From assembly GCA_028829895.1 (NCBI GenBank), contig CM054180.1, positions 100,414,635 through 100,478,634 of the forward strand: 64,000 nucleotides of DNA. Reading direction: 5' to 3'. Made by a program: the position numbers and the translations under genes. Each line of letters begins with the position of its first letter. Position 1 is the stretch's first letter. Source of the stretch: Sinotaia quadrata (lineage: Eukaryota > Mollusca > Gastropoda > Architaenioglossa > Viviparidae). A model generated the notes under the pieces. It had not been told where the DNA came from, did not search any database, and saw only the letters and a program-made list of their open reading frames with translations. Below are positions 12,008 through 23,039 of this stretch, one piece after another.

Positions 12008-12378
12008 GGGGCTAAACAATTCTCTTGCAGATAAAATATAAGGATGTAAAGGGTTAAACAATTCTCTTGCAGATAAAATATATGGATGTAAAGGGTTGAA
12101 CAATTCTCTTGCAGATAAAATATATGGATGTAAAGGGTTAAACAATTCTCTTGCAGATAAAATATATGGATGTAAAGGGTTAAACAATTCTCTTGCAGAT
12201 AAAATATATGGATGTAAAGGGTTGAACAATTCTCTTGCAGATAAAATATATGGATGTAAAGGGTTGAACAATTCTCTTGCAGATAAAATATATGGATGTA
12301 AAGGGTTGAACAATTCTCTTGCAGATAAAATATATGGATGTAAAGGGTTGAACAATTCTCTTGCAGATAAAATATAAG
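12008..12378. repeat. 42-bp minisatellite, 9 copies
   Basis: Unit ggatgtaaagggttgaacaa then ttctcttgcagataaaatatat. Because 42 is a multiple of 3, open frames persist on both strands; they are repeat artefacts. Each unit contains a splice-acceptor-like ttctcttgcag. Confidence 0.95.
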
Positions 12379-12449
12379 TTGAATGGTTGATGAGAGAGCG
12401 AAGGAGCATAAGAGAATTGTGAATTGTATCTAAGCAGTATGTTCTCATG

Positions 12450-13400
12450 AGTTATAGTGACAGCGTGCCTTACAAGTTTTGAGTCTTATCTTCAAAGACA
12501 ACCTTCAAAATCCAAGGCTCGAGTTCAAGACTTCAGTTGACAGACTGGTTCAATTCTTCAGGGTCTAGTCTCTAGACTTCAGTTTTCATCCAATTATTCT
12601 GCTACAGCTACATGCAGCTGTGAGCTATCTCCGATCTGGTCCATGCAGCGAAAGTCCAACGACATGTGTACGTCTTGGGGAGGTTTCGATAATCTGCAGA
12701 CCATGATCAACCACGGAATCCCAGGGTGGTGGGAGAAATTGACATATGACCACCATTGCTATCCCAGTGTACTCAACCAGTCACGGAACGAGAGTAATGG
12801 AGGATCAGCATTTCTTCGATAACTCATCTTCATATCTCTCTACGATGCTATATCTACAACTCAGGTCAAGCAATTAGTCTTAACTTTAAAAACTCTCTTA
12901 TTCTCGATCTCATAAAATACAATAACTCTGGTTAGACATTGTACCTCAAGCAGACATTTGTAGAATATTGACTATCTAGATTAGAGTATTGAAATGTCGG
13001 ACATTTAAATACGTGAACTGTTTTCTAAACTTATTTTGTATTTGTTGTGATAGATATTATTTTATAATAAATCTTTATTTTTCGTTATACATTTCTTATA
13101 CATGCCTTGACACGTGTCTGGAGTAGTTAGTGGGTGGATGGGGGTTCGGGAGCTAGAATATTGAATGAAAGTAAATCTGTGTTGTTGTTTTAGATTACTC
13201 CTTAAGTAAGAAATTCCACCTGCAAACAGAAGTTATGTGGTGTGTAAGCTTATAGTGATATGTGAGTGGGAAATTATATTAGGAAACGAATCCTAAATTT
13301 AATCACTGATAAGCGATTATGGTTATTAATGATAACCAATTCATAAATAATAACGTATAATTAGTTTTAACGCACCAGGCGCGTCACAGCTATTAACAAA
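12450..13400 (+). mobile_element. Possible dispersed-repeat insertion (retroelement-like)
   Basis: The 13020-13260 part (AATAAA, then gtgggtggatgggggttcgg, then a ctcctta-agtaag-ttccacc stretch) is related to 54955-55095 and, inverted, to 40040-40140. The 12450-12880 part has a different composition from its flanks but no recognised coding content. Class undetermined. Confidence 0.4.
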
Positions 13401-13648
13401 GGTACATTACAAAGATGTATGTAATATGTTTGGATTTTTATTTTGGCCTTACTCTATTGGTTCTAATATTTTAATATCATTTTGATACATTGAACTTTCT
13501 TAGTACTACAGATATAAATATGGTGCACCGTCAAATCTTTCTTTTCTTTCCTTCAGGGACGCAAAGCGCTAAATATAATGATTCAGTAATCCCTCTTACT
13601 TGGGATCTAGTGTCCTGTGCCATCACTTTGCAATGAATTATACTTGTT

Positions 13649-13765
13649 TGTGGACTTTGCTAACTACTAACGCGTTCTGTGGACTTTGCTAACTACTAAC
13701 GCGTTCTGTGGACTTTGCTAACTACTAACGCGTTCTGTGGAGTTTGCTAACTACTAACACGCTTT
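13649..13765. repeat. 29-bp tandem repeat, 4 copies
   Basis: Unit tgtggactttgctaactact-aacgcgttc; the last copy is diverged. Confidence 0.93.
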
Positions 13766-13912
13766 GTTAAAGGGTCGCTCTAATAGCAAGATAAAGATCA
13801 TTACGTGGAAATGTAAGTTGTCAGTAATTATAATAAAAAGGCATCACTGAGAGCTAAGTTCACTTGTTCATTATTCGGAAACAGCGCCTTTAAGGGAGTC
13901 TCTAGAAGTGCA

Positions 13913-14086
13913 AAATAAAACAAGAAATACCTCATGTAACTATGGTTTATAACAATGACTTTTATGTTTCAAATAAAACAAGAAATACCTCATGTAACTA
14001 TGGTTTATAACAATGACTTTTATGTTTCAAATAAAACAAGAAATACCTCATGTAACTATGGTTTATAACAATGACTTTTATGTTTC
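13913..14086. repeat. 58-bp tandem repeat, 3 copies
   Basis: Unit begins aaataaaacaagaaatacct and ends gacttttatgtttc; copies are essentially identical. Confidence 0.95.
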
Positions 14087-14389
14087 TATGAATTCAAGAA
14101 ATACAAGAAACTAACCTTTTTCTGGTTCAAGAAACTGTTTTCTCAATGAATCTTTTGTAAAGCGGTGACGCGTTGGCATGATGACGTTTCAAATTCAAAG
14201 TACTTATTATCCAAAATTGATAAAACTGATTTCTACGATCTTACTAAAGAGTAGCAAATTTATTTTGTACCGTCTTCAACAAATGCATAAAGTAGTTAGC
14301 TAATTTAGAGTCATTTTGTATGGTTTGCAAATTCTTGAATAATGGTAATCGCGTAAACGATAATCTCGAGGAAACCATTTATATTTTAG

Positions 14390-14588
14390 CACATATATCT
14401 CTTTGTATATATAATTATTTATACATAATCTACTGCTACCATATATCTCTCTTTGTATATATAATTATTTATACATAATCTACTGCTACCATATCTCTTT
14501 GTATATATAATTATTTATACATAATCTACTGCTACTATATATATCTCTTTGTATATATAATTATTTATGTATAATCTACTGCTACCAT
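14390..14588. repeat. ~50-bp AT-rich tandem repeat, 4 copies
   Basis: Unit contains ctttgtatatataattattt and acataatctactgctac. Confidence 0.92.
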
Positions 14589-14765
14589 TAGCAAATACTA
14601 CAATGTAACGACAACTGTTTCATATGTCCGTGAAACTGACTTTGAGCATTCTTATAGATTTCTTCGCCTTGTTTATTCAGTCTCCCTAACTGTCACACAA
14701 TCCCTCGTGTTTCTGAGTCCATTCTATTCCTTTCTTCCACCCTTGGGTTACTGTTGAGACCTACC

Positions 14766-14915
14766 ATTTTCAATATCACTACATTTCTCTTTCACTATTA
14801 ATTTAATTATGATAGGAACGACTACCCGAAATGGATTGCTATTTTCAATATCACTACATTTCTCATTCACTATTAATTTAATTATGATAGGAACGACTAC
14901 CCGAAATGGATTGCT
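14766..14915. repeat. 75-bp tandem duplication, 2 copies
   Basis: attttcaatatcactacatt through acccgaaatggattgct occurs twice in a row at an exact 75-nt offset. Confidence 0.95.
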
Positions 14916-15509
14916 ATGGAATTCTACAAACTTTAGTTGAACTATTTCTAAGACTAAAATAAGTTTGATATTTATTTATTTAGTGTTTGTAATCTTTAGT
15001 GTCAATGAACGTACATAATTAGTAAAAGTAAAATGCATGCAGGCCGTGGCTTATACATCACTGTAAGCTTAATGCACAGCATATGATTCGTGTTTCACTC
15101 ATATTTCGTTTCTCTTTCTGGGTATTAGATTTAAGATTAATAAATATAAATCTTTTATTTTGGATTTTGGTGGGTTGCAATACGTTGTGTGGTTAACTCT
15201 TATGTTTGCAATGCCAACCAAAAGAAATCAAACCGTAATTCAGTTGCTCATGGAAAGCTAAAATGCACATTAAGATAATTTTACTTTAAGCAACATATTC
15301 TGAAAACTGACATTTATATGATCGGAGCTGCGAGATTATCTTTCTTCTAAAGTAATAAAGAAGAAACTTAAATAAAATGAGAATTAAATAAATATGAGAC
15401 TCCTAATATAAATTAAAAATAAATCAACTCTCACAATATAATGGCAAATGTGCTAAGATTTAATTCAAAACACAAGACATAAATCAGTTATAATGTTGCT
15501 TGACGAGAT

Positions 15510-15515
15510 TTTATT
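15510..15515 (-). terminator. Candidate poly(A) signal of gene B
   Basis: AATAAA on the minus strand, about 100 nt after the gene B stop codon, a plausible 3'UTR length for a small secreted-protein gene. Position is the only support. Confidence 0.4.
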
Positions 15516-15614
15516 TTAAGATTAAAAAAATTGTAACGATGTATTTGTAATTATCCCCTTCTTACATGCAGCCAGGTCATACATCAACAAACTATGGTCA
15601 CGTGTGGTGTCAGT

Positions 15615-15720
15615 TTACTTTTCAGTGGATGCAATACATTCGAGGTGAAAGTCACATGGTGGATCAGTTACAATGTGACAGCCTTCTGGAGGTGCAAAGA
15701 CTCCAGCCTTGATACCAACC
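15615..15720 (-). CDS. Gene B exon 3 (C-terminus)
   Basis: The acceptor atgtgcag ends at 15721. The exon completes the split glycine, then encodes 34 residues including FAPPEGCHIVTDPPCDFHLE and a final cysteine, stopping at TAA 15617-15615. An acceptor further upstream (near 15776) was rejected because it runs into a stop in the required phase. Confidence 0.8.
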
Positions 15721-18700
15721 CTGCACATACCATCGTGTGCATTAATTAAATGGACACTTATTAATATTGTATCCTGAAATGCGCAAACAAGCAAAATAGA
15801 AAGACATCCGAACACATAAAGGACAGAGTCTTCAGGAAGGTTCTGGAGATAGGGAAGAGACAGTCTTCAGGAAGTTTCTTGAGATAGGGAAGAGACAGTA
15901 ATGGGATAATAATTGGGTCGGGAGAGGGGATGAGATAGAAAATGGTATAGGGAGAGGAAAGAGAATAAGGGACAGGGAGAGAAGGAAATCAAAAGCGAGG
16001 GTGGGGAGGAGAGAGAAAATGGTATAGGGGGAGAGGGGAGAGAATAAAGGAAGGGGAAAGAAGGAATACGAGAGTGCTCAGACTTTTTACTGTGCTTTAC
16101 GCCCTTCTACAGGTAAAAGAAAAATGTCAGTTTGCAATTCACCTATCTATATCGCTAAAATTATTGTTACGCCCATCTAAAATTCTTCAGTTTGGATTAC
16201 ACGCCCGTCACTAGTGTTTCTTAAATTTCCTGCTTGAGGTACACGCTCGTCTATAGTAACAAAATTCCTTTTTAAGGTACACGTCCGTCTATAGTAACAA
16301 AATTCCTGCTTGCGGTACACGCCCGTCTATAGCGATACATTTCTTGCTTGAGGTACAAGCCTGTCTATAGTGATAAAATTCCTGCTTGAGGTACACGCCC
16401 ATCTATAGCGATAAAATTCCTGCTTGAGGTACACGCCCATCTATAGCGATAAAATTCCTGCTTGAGGTACACGCTCGTCTATAAAAATAAACTCATCATT
16501 TTGGGTCTGTCACTATTATCATTCCCTTTTTTTAGACTCTAGCGCCTAAATATGAGAAATAATTCCTCGTTTACTTAGCATCCGTCTGCAACTAGAAATT
16601 TCTCATTTGGAAATAGCACCTGACTAGAAATATTTTTAATTGTATCTTTGCGATCGTCTGGAACTTAAATCCATCATTGAATGATGTCAGGGTCATGACC
16701 TAAATCACTCAATAGGCGCCAAAAGCTCGTCCACAATTGACACTAATGCCTTCAAAATAAAATTGCACACTGAACATAAAAACCATTAAAATAAAGTTCT
16801 ACATTGGACACTAATGTCATTAAATAAAATCCTGTTTTAAACATTTGGGGTCGTGTGAGAAATCAATGGAGACAGATATCAAGCAATAAAACATCAAGCC
16901 ATTTAACCCCGGCTTTGTCCTTACCCGCAGCAATTGAAACCGGAAGATGTGCAACTACACCTGAAGCAAGTGGAGGTCACTCCTTCTTCACCTAATTCGA
17001 ACCGTTCGGTTTGGGTGACCTGGCAGTAAACATTGCCAGTTTGTTCTGGAACGAAATGAGACAATATGTATCACAGTGAAGGACAAGACACACGTATCCT
17101 ATATTGAATGACAAAATATTTTACAATTTCGGCATCAATGAACAAGATATCTACGAATTGCTGCATCATTGGGCAAGGAGTAACAAATACTCACTTAGTA
17201 GACAAGATTTATCACATTAGTGTGTGGTGTGCAATGGCCTGTATATTAATGTATCCATAAACTCACTTAGTGGACAAGATTTCTCACATTAGTGTGTGTT
17301 GTGCAATGGCTTGTATATTAATGTATCCATAGACTCACTTAGTGGACAAGATTTCTCACATTAGTGTGTGATGTGCAATGGCCTGTTTCAAAATTAATGT
17401 ATCCATAGACGAAATAGATGAGACATCTCAAATTTTCTCTATTAACAGACAAGATATATCTGATTTAATCTATTAATAGATATGACATCTCACATTTACT
17501 CTATTAATAGATAAGACATTTCACATGTATGCTATTAATAGATAAGCTACATTATATTAACACACTTCAAAGAAAGATATTATCAATGATAAAACTAGAT
17601 GACAGTCAAGGAAAATATTGAAAATTCACTTCAGTATAGCTACATCGTATGGGCGAATAATGTAAATATAGAGTGTATGTGTGTGTGTGCGTGCGTGCGT
17701 CCGCGCGCGCTAAGGAAAATAATTATTGTAAATATAGATTGACATATCTACATTTTAAGGGTGAATAGTGTACATATAGTGATATATCTACATGGTAAGG
17801 ATGAATACTGTAAATATAGAGTGACATATCTACATTTTAAGGGTGAATACTGTACATATAGCGACATATCTACATGGTAAGGATGAATACTGTAAATATA
17901 GATTGACATATCTACATTGTAAGGATGAATACTGTACATATAGCGACATATCTACATGGTAAGGATGAATACTGTAAATATAGAGTGACATATTTACTTG
18001 GTATGGACAATATTGTAAGTATAGATTGACATATCTACATCGTAAATGCAAATAATGAAAATGCATTTAGTTGTATGTATCTGCTAACACAAATTTGTGT
18101 AAATTAAAATAATACTAAAATCTTTACACATACATTGCTTAACTACTATATCCTAACTTCCAAGGCGTCAAAAGAATTTGAAGTCACTACTTCTGCTCAA
18201 TCAACACGTTAAATATAAAATGTCTAAAAAGAGTATTTAATTGTGTTAATCTACTGCTTAATTTCTAATTTAATTACTCATACTCTAATCTGACGCAGTT
18301 CAAAATTGTAAAATTTATTTCCCTCAACGTCAAATATATGTATCTGACAAAGTGACGTATTTCCTTTTCAACAGTAAGACTTCCGCCCAGGTATCATGTC
18401 TAGTCTGGGACTATATTTTGATTCATCCGCTTTATGAAATGATATTTCAAGATATAGTAAATAAATAATACAAGCAAATCTTAACCGTAATCCTGTTCCT
18501 AATCCCGTTGTTAATATACTTATTGTCTTTGATGTTGTCTTTGTTCTTTTCTGAACTACCGAGTTGAAAACACTGCGTATGAATCGTGATCTATTAACCG
18601 TCGCACACATCAGTCATGCACATACGTTGTTTTCACCATACGCTCGGGAATAGAGTTCTGTATTACACCCAATGTATTTTAATGTTAATGATTAATTATT

Positions 18701-19906
18701 TAGGTACTGAAAATTGATATTAGAAATATTTAGTCAAAAATAGCAAATCTTTCTACGCGAACTCACCTGCAAGCAAAACCAGTCATATCTTTTACCATAT
18801 ACGTCTATAAAAGAGTTCAAACTTTGTTAAGATCAACGATTTAAGACAGAGTTCAGACTTTACTTGTCAGTCACAAGATTAGTCAAGCTCAATTTACCCC
18901 CAGAACATGATTAATATCTTTTAAGCTCATTCTCAATTTCACAAATCATCCGATGGTCATACAGGGGAAGTGGCACTTTGACAAATGTCACAACTTTCCA
19001 GACACTGCTGACCTCGCTCAAGCTTTCCTTTCTTCACACTCAGAACGCCATTATCAGCAAAAAAGTCCAACAGCAACAGCAAGAGCACACTCAGTAAGAC
19101 ATTTATAAACAGAGACTGAAAAAGACTTGGTCCTGTTAAGATAAATGACACGGGGGGGGGGGGGGGGCAAAAGAACTGTGGTGATCATTTCTTGTAGAAA
19201 GGATTTGTTTATTCTAGAACAAACGATTTGTTATCGGTGACAATGTCCACTCGACCATCCGCTCCGCTCCCACATATTATTAAACATGGAATTAGAAGCA
19301 ACAGAAACATCAGACCGTCTTTTATATTTCTGAACGTTCAGATTATTTGGAACTTACTACGTTGCAAAATAGAAAAAACTAGACTACAGAAGTCTAGAGG
19401 ACCTAATATATAAACACTGCAATTAATAACTTGATGTTCTGGACAAGTGTACAAACTAGAGCACGAAATTCTAGAACACGTAAACCTGATGTAAAGTGTT
19501 GATAATTAATTGCTACTCTGGTCAAGTGTACAAACTAGAGCACGAAATTCTAGAACACGTAAACCTGATGTAAAGTGTTGATAATTAATTGCTACTCTGG
19601 TCAAGTGTACAAACTAGAGCACGAAATTCTACAGTATATGTTGCTGACGTATAAAAAGTTTTTATCATTACTAGCTATGCTGAACATATGTTCTAACTAA
19701 AACACGCGAAATCGGCAAAAGCCGAAGCGACCCCGCCCAACTTAACAACAACAACTAAAGCACGGAATTCTAAGGTACAAACATCTAATGTATAAATAAT
19801 TCTGATCATTACGTCAAGACCTACCATCCATGGACAAAAGTCCCCAGTAACATGACGCCTTGACACTAAGGGCGAAACAAGCAGTCAAGATCATAAAACG
19901 AATCAT
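15615..19906 (-). CDS. Gene B: beta-microseminoprotein-like secreted protein (three exons, 102 aa)
   Basis: Join of 19906-19825, 17045-16925 and 15720-15615 on the minus strand (82+121+106 nt, 103 codons with stop). A 17-residue signal peptide ends at VKA. The mature 85-residue chain has ten cysteines at 2, 18, 37, 40, 42, 49, 50, 65, 73 and 79. The number and the spacing of the first seven match the five-disulfide framework of vertebrate beta-microseminoprotein as I remember it. The sequence between cysteines is unlike the vertebrate proteins, as expected for this fast-evolving family. The product should be extracellular; its partner cannot be read from sequence. Introns are phase 1 (1.0 kb conserved segments plus repeats) and phase 2 (1.2 kb). 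A possible poly(A) signal lies 100 nt after the stop. It could also use the orphan first exon at 23580-23661. Confidence 0.82.
15826..16072. repeat. Purine-rich region in gene B intron 2
   Basis: Two copies of ggaag-ttct-gagatagggaagagacagt, then degenerate gagagaaaatggtatagg units. It occupies the same place relative to exon 3 as the larger purine arrays in gene A. Confidence 0.85.
16085..16490. repeat. ~38-bp minisatellite, about 9 copies (gene B intron 2)
   Basis: Unit ttcctgcttgaggtacacgc-ccgtctatagcgataaaa. It aligns with the 37-bp unit of gene A intron 2. Confidence 0.92.
16925..17045 (-). CDS. Gene B exon 2 (Cys-rich core)
   Basis: The acceptor cgttccag ends at 17046 and the donor GTAAGG begins at 16924. 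The exon encodes the second to seventh mature cysteines, including TCFRCSC and NCCG. Phase 1 in and phase 2 out, 121 nt, identical in length to gene A exon 2 with no internal indel. Confidence 0.83.
17200..17405. repeat. ~72-bp tandem repeat, 3 copies (gene B intron 1)
   Basis: Unit actcacttagtggacaagat then ttctcacattagtgtgtg and gtgcaatggc. Confidence 0.92.
17720..18045. repeat. ~42-bp minisatellite, about 8 copies (gene B intron 1)
   Basis: Unit gacatatctacatggtaagg-atgaatactgtaaatatag. Minus-strand frames through it are artefacts. Confidence 0.92.
18820..19110. other. Conserved intron-1 block, copy in gene B
   Basis: Paralogous to 8560-8935 and 22195-22560. A minus-strand frame with several cysteines (18957-19151) overlaps it but is broken by stops in the other copies, so I do not call an exon. 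A run of 16 G's follows at 19152-19167. Confidence 0.5.
19440..19645. repeat. ~86-bp tandem repeat, 2.5 copies (gene B intron 1)
   Basis: Unit contains caagtgtacaaactagagca and cgaaattctagaacacgtaa. Gene A has one copy of the same block near its exon 1 (9170-9240). Confidence 0.92.
19707..19752 (+). mobile_element. Truncated retroposon fragment with (AAC)n tail and target-site duplication
   Basis: A GC-rich 46-bp insert with the hairpin tcggcaaaagccga, ending in ttaacaacaacaac. It is flanked by aactaaaacacg (19695-19706) and aactaaagcacg (19753-19764), a 12-bp duplication with one mismatch. This is the expected signature of a 5'-truncated non-LTR retroposon or SINE 3' end. Confidence 0.6.
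19825..19906 (-). CDS. Gene B exon 1 (signal peptide)
   Basis: ATG at 19906-19904 starts MIRFMILTACFALSVKA, a typical signal peptide, followed by SCYWGLLSMD. The donor GTAGGT (19824-19819) leaves phase 1. About 90 nt of the adjoining intron (motif agcacggaattcta through ctgatcattac) is shared with gene A exon 1. Confidence 0.8.
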
Positions 19907-20609
19907 ATTGGAGTTTCGACTGACTTTCTTCTAAAAGGGGAGAGTACTCTCTGTGGTCTGGAATGACAATAAAGTCAGTGTTGTTGAAAGGAGAGTCAAA
20001 TTAGTAGGCATCTCGGACAGAGTTAACATTTGACGTACCAATGACTGAAAGAAGGTTCGGCTGGCAGTACAATTACTAATCTCTGCAGTATATTCAATTT
20101 AATTCCTTCTGTGATATTTTGCTAGCTTTAGCTTGGTTATAACAAGCAAAATACCGTTAACTTAGAGAAAATAGTAAGAATTACTAGCAGTTAAATGAAT
20201 GTGGAGAGTTGAGTAGTATGGGACTCAACCATGTAGTGCACTCCCGCCCCCTTTGCTGAGACACTGCTGACTTCACTCCACCTGCAATTTTCTCACAAAA
20301 TGTCATTCTTCAAGTGGGGTCACAATGTCACTGCCCTTCCTATCCTTCATTTGTGGTCAGAATGATATCAGTGACTAATGATTAATAAATTCGTTCTTCC
20401 AAAATGGATAAAACTTACTTTAATTTTTCTAACCCAACTTCCTGCATGCTCGCAAAGTTGATATTTTTGGTACTGTTGCATTGTGATTTGATAGCGTTAC
20501 TTCTTCTGATAAACATTAGTAATGAGTACGTATTTGGTGAACAGGAAAAGACAACCACATAAAATATGACATGAAACGTCAAGAAGCACCTTAATTATTT
20601 TATACTCAA

Positions 20610-20782
20610 CCTCTTCATTGATAATAATAATAATGCATTCATTATTAAAATACTTCTTTGACTGCTATATTTCTTTGATAATAATAATGCATTCATTATT
20701 AAAATACTACTTTCACTGCTATATTTCTTTGATAATAATAATGCATTCATTATTAAAATACTACTTTCACTGCTATAATTCT
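20610..20782. repeat. ~58-bp tandem repeat, 3 copies
   Basis: Unit gataataataatgcattcat then tattaaaatactactttcac and tgctatatttcttt. Confidence 0.93.
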
Positions 20783-21303
20783 GTGATCTGGTATATAAAC
20801 GTTTCCCAATAATCTTGTATCTGTAATAGTATATTTCTAAAAATCTTCAAAAATAATGATTTCAAAAATAACTCTTTGCGTCTATAACCGAGTAGAATTC
20901 AATTAAAATAATTTAGCCATCACGATTATAAAGTAAAGATTTGTTACAAAGTTATGTGTTACAAACTAATCTAATTTGTATTACAATTAATACTAAATAA
21001 GTAGACATTTATTTGTGACAACATTTCTCTAAGTAAATGAAAATGTAATCCGAATATCAGGGGAAATAACAATAGGGCAGAGTTACTGTCAAATTCCGAA
21101 CAGTAAAAAATCCGAGACTACCCAATGGTAGATTACCAGGTCAGGGCCAACAAAAGCAAGTTCAGTATGGCATACTGTCCGCAAACATCTGCCTATAAAT
21201 TAAGACATGATATTTCTCCATTTTAATGAATTATCTCAGTAAAATTACATGTAGTGGGAACACGGTTTCAAAAGGAGTAGATTTGTCAGACAGAGAATAA
21301 ATA

Positions 21304-21511
21304 TGATGAATGAGCATTTCTACTCAAGACTTAGTAAAAGACAAAACTAAGAAGATGATGAATGAGCATTTCTACTCAAGACTTAGTAAAAGACAAAACT
21401 AAGAAGATGATGAATGAGCATTTCTACTCAAGATTTAGTAAAAGACAAAACTAAGAAGATGATGAATGAGCATTTCTACTCAAGATTTAGTAAAAGACAA
21501 AACTAAGAAGA
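21304..21511. repeat. 52-bp tandem repeat, 4 copies
   Basis: Unit gatgaatgagcatttctact then caagacttagtaaaagacaa and aactaagaagat. Confidence 0.95.
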
Positions 21512-21865
21512 CTACATAGTTAGAAATAAATAAAACTGGCAGGACGATGAAATCTAAAATAATGAATAGCAAATCACTGGTGACTCACATTCTCACTAAA
21601 TATACGAAAGAATCCAGAAAGACTAAAGAAATAAAGAGTGATAATCAGCGAAACATCAGATAACCAAAGCTCAATAAACAGAACAAAGAGTCGAGAAGAC
21701 ATGACGGAAAAACACGTAATGGCGTCAGTAAGACTACTATAGCCCGAGACAAGTAAAAGAAAGTCGAGAGGTGTAATTGCTTTGCATATTCAAAATACAT
21801 TCACTTCTAACTCGATAATTAGCTAACTGATTTAGTGATAGAACGCTGGTGGCCTTGAACGACAC

Positions 21866-22043
21866 AATACTGTAGAGAGTTCTGATAGAAGTATATTTTC
21901 TTCAGCCTTCCACACTTACCTTTCCCTTCAGACGGCAGGCATCATTGATACTGATGGTTCCCATTCTCTTTAACATGTTTAAATAATGCAAACTGCATTG
22001 ACCCCACCCTTCGACTCATTATACATTTACATCCACTCCACCA

Positions 22044-22045
<2 letters not shown>
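21866..22045 (-). promoter_or_regulatory. Detached copy of the family promoter/5'UTR block
   Basis: Contains gagttctgat, tattttcttcagcct and an ATTTAAA TATA-like motif in the same order as the upstream region of exon C (23.73-23.93 kb), but no signal-peptide exon follows within 300 nt. Gene B exon 1 lies 1.9 kb downstream, and gene B's own flank loses similarity to the family near 19975, consistent with an insertion that moved the promoter away. Confidence 0.4.

Positions 22046-22046
<1 letters not shown>

Positions 22047-22118
<72 letters not shown>
22047..22118. repeat. (GT)n microsatellite, about 36 units
   Basis: Uninterrupted GT dinucleotides. It separates the detached promoter block from the conserved intron-1 block of exon C. 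Confidence 0.98.
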
Positions 22119-22119
<1 letters not shown>

Positions 22120-22194
22120 TTTGCACTCGCTCACTATCTATCATCCTCTGTTGTCGAATTTCTGACATTTTTCTTTCCACACTAGAGAGTTTTC

Positions 22195-22560
22195 TTCAAA
22201 AGTTTGTTAAAAGAAACGATTTAATCAGTGGTAAAGCAAAATATTTAATCCTGTCAGTCAACAAGAAAGTTCAAAGTTTGCTAAGCAAATGATTTAATTT
22301 ATGACAAAGTTAGATTTATTTCTGTCAGTCAAAATATTAGGCAAATGGAATAAATCATCGAGATATACCAGAATGTTCTTGATATCTTGAAAACCATTTT
22401 CACTTCACAAAACCACCAAATAGTCAAACTTAGTTTGTTCTTAAATAATGTCGCCAGTCACCTTCTCAGCTATTTCCTAATCCATCAAGCACTTTCCTTT
22501 CTTTTTTACTCAGACCGCCATAACAGCACAATATCCAAAATTAACAACACACTCAAACCA
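22195..22560. other. Conserved intron-1 block downstream of exon C
   Basis: Third copy of the block at 8560-8935 and 18820-19110, including aagttcaaagtttgctaag, tcgccagtcacc and ctcagaccgcc-like motifs. Its position relative to exon C shows that the C copy includes at least part of the ancestral intron 1. Confidence 0.5.
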
Positions 22561-22915
22561 ACATAAAAACTCTAACAATAAGAAACAAACTCAGACCGAC
22601 ATAGCAATACAAAATCCAACATTAACAACACTCAGACCGACATAGCAATACAAAATTCAACATTAACAACACTCAGACCGACATAGCAATACAAAATCCA
22701 ACATTAACAACACTCAGACCGACATAGCAATACAAAATCCAACATTAACAACACTCAGACCGACATAACAATACAAAATCCAACATTAACAACACTCAGA
22801 CCGACATAGCAATACAAAATCCAACATTAACAACACTCAGACCGACATAATAGAACAAAAATTCAACATTAACAACACTTAGACTACATAACAACACAAA
22901 AATTCAATATTAACA
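22560..22915. repeat. 41-bp minisatellite, about 8 copies
   Basis: Unit aacactcagaccgacatagc then aatacaaaatccaacattaac. The unit resembles the end of the adjacent conserved block, which appears to have seeded it. Confidence 0.93.
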
Positions 22916-23039
22916 ACACTTTTCAGCACAAAATCTCACAGTACCTTCCAAAAAAAATATTTCTTAAAAAGGGACTTAATCCTATTAAGATGTGACTTAC
23001 TGGAGTTTAAAGAGTCATGTGACACTTTTCCAGAAAAAA

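Noticed and set aside
15722..15815. 5' extension of gene B exon 3 as a separate single-exon secreted protein (MFGCLSILLVCAF start)
   Set aside because: The hydrophobic start lies in intron sequence; homology with gene A begins exactly at the shared atgtgcag acceptor.
18957..19151. Minus-strand frame with several cysteines inside gene B intron 1, considered as an extra exon
   Set aside because: The paralogous blocks in the A and C copies have stops and no shared frame, and no acceptor/donor pair fits phase 1.
22047..22292. Plus-strand frame starting in the GT run
   Set aside because: Its Cys/Val beginning is the microsatellite; the remainder is the conserved intron block read in a non-conserved frame.
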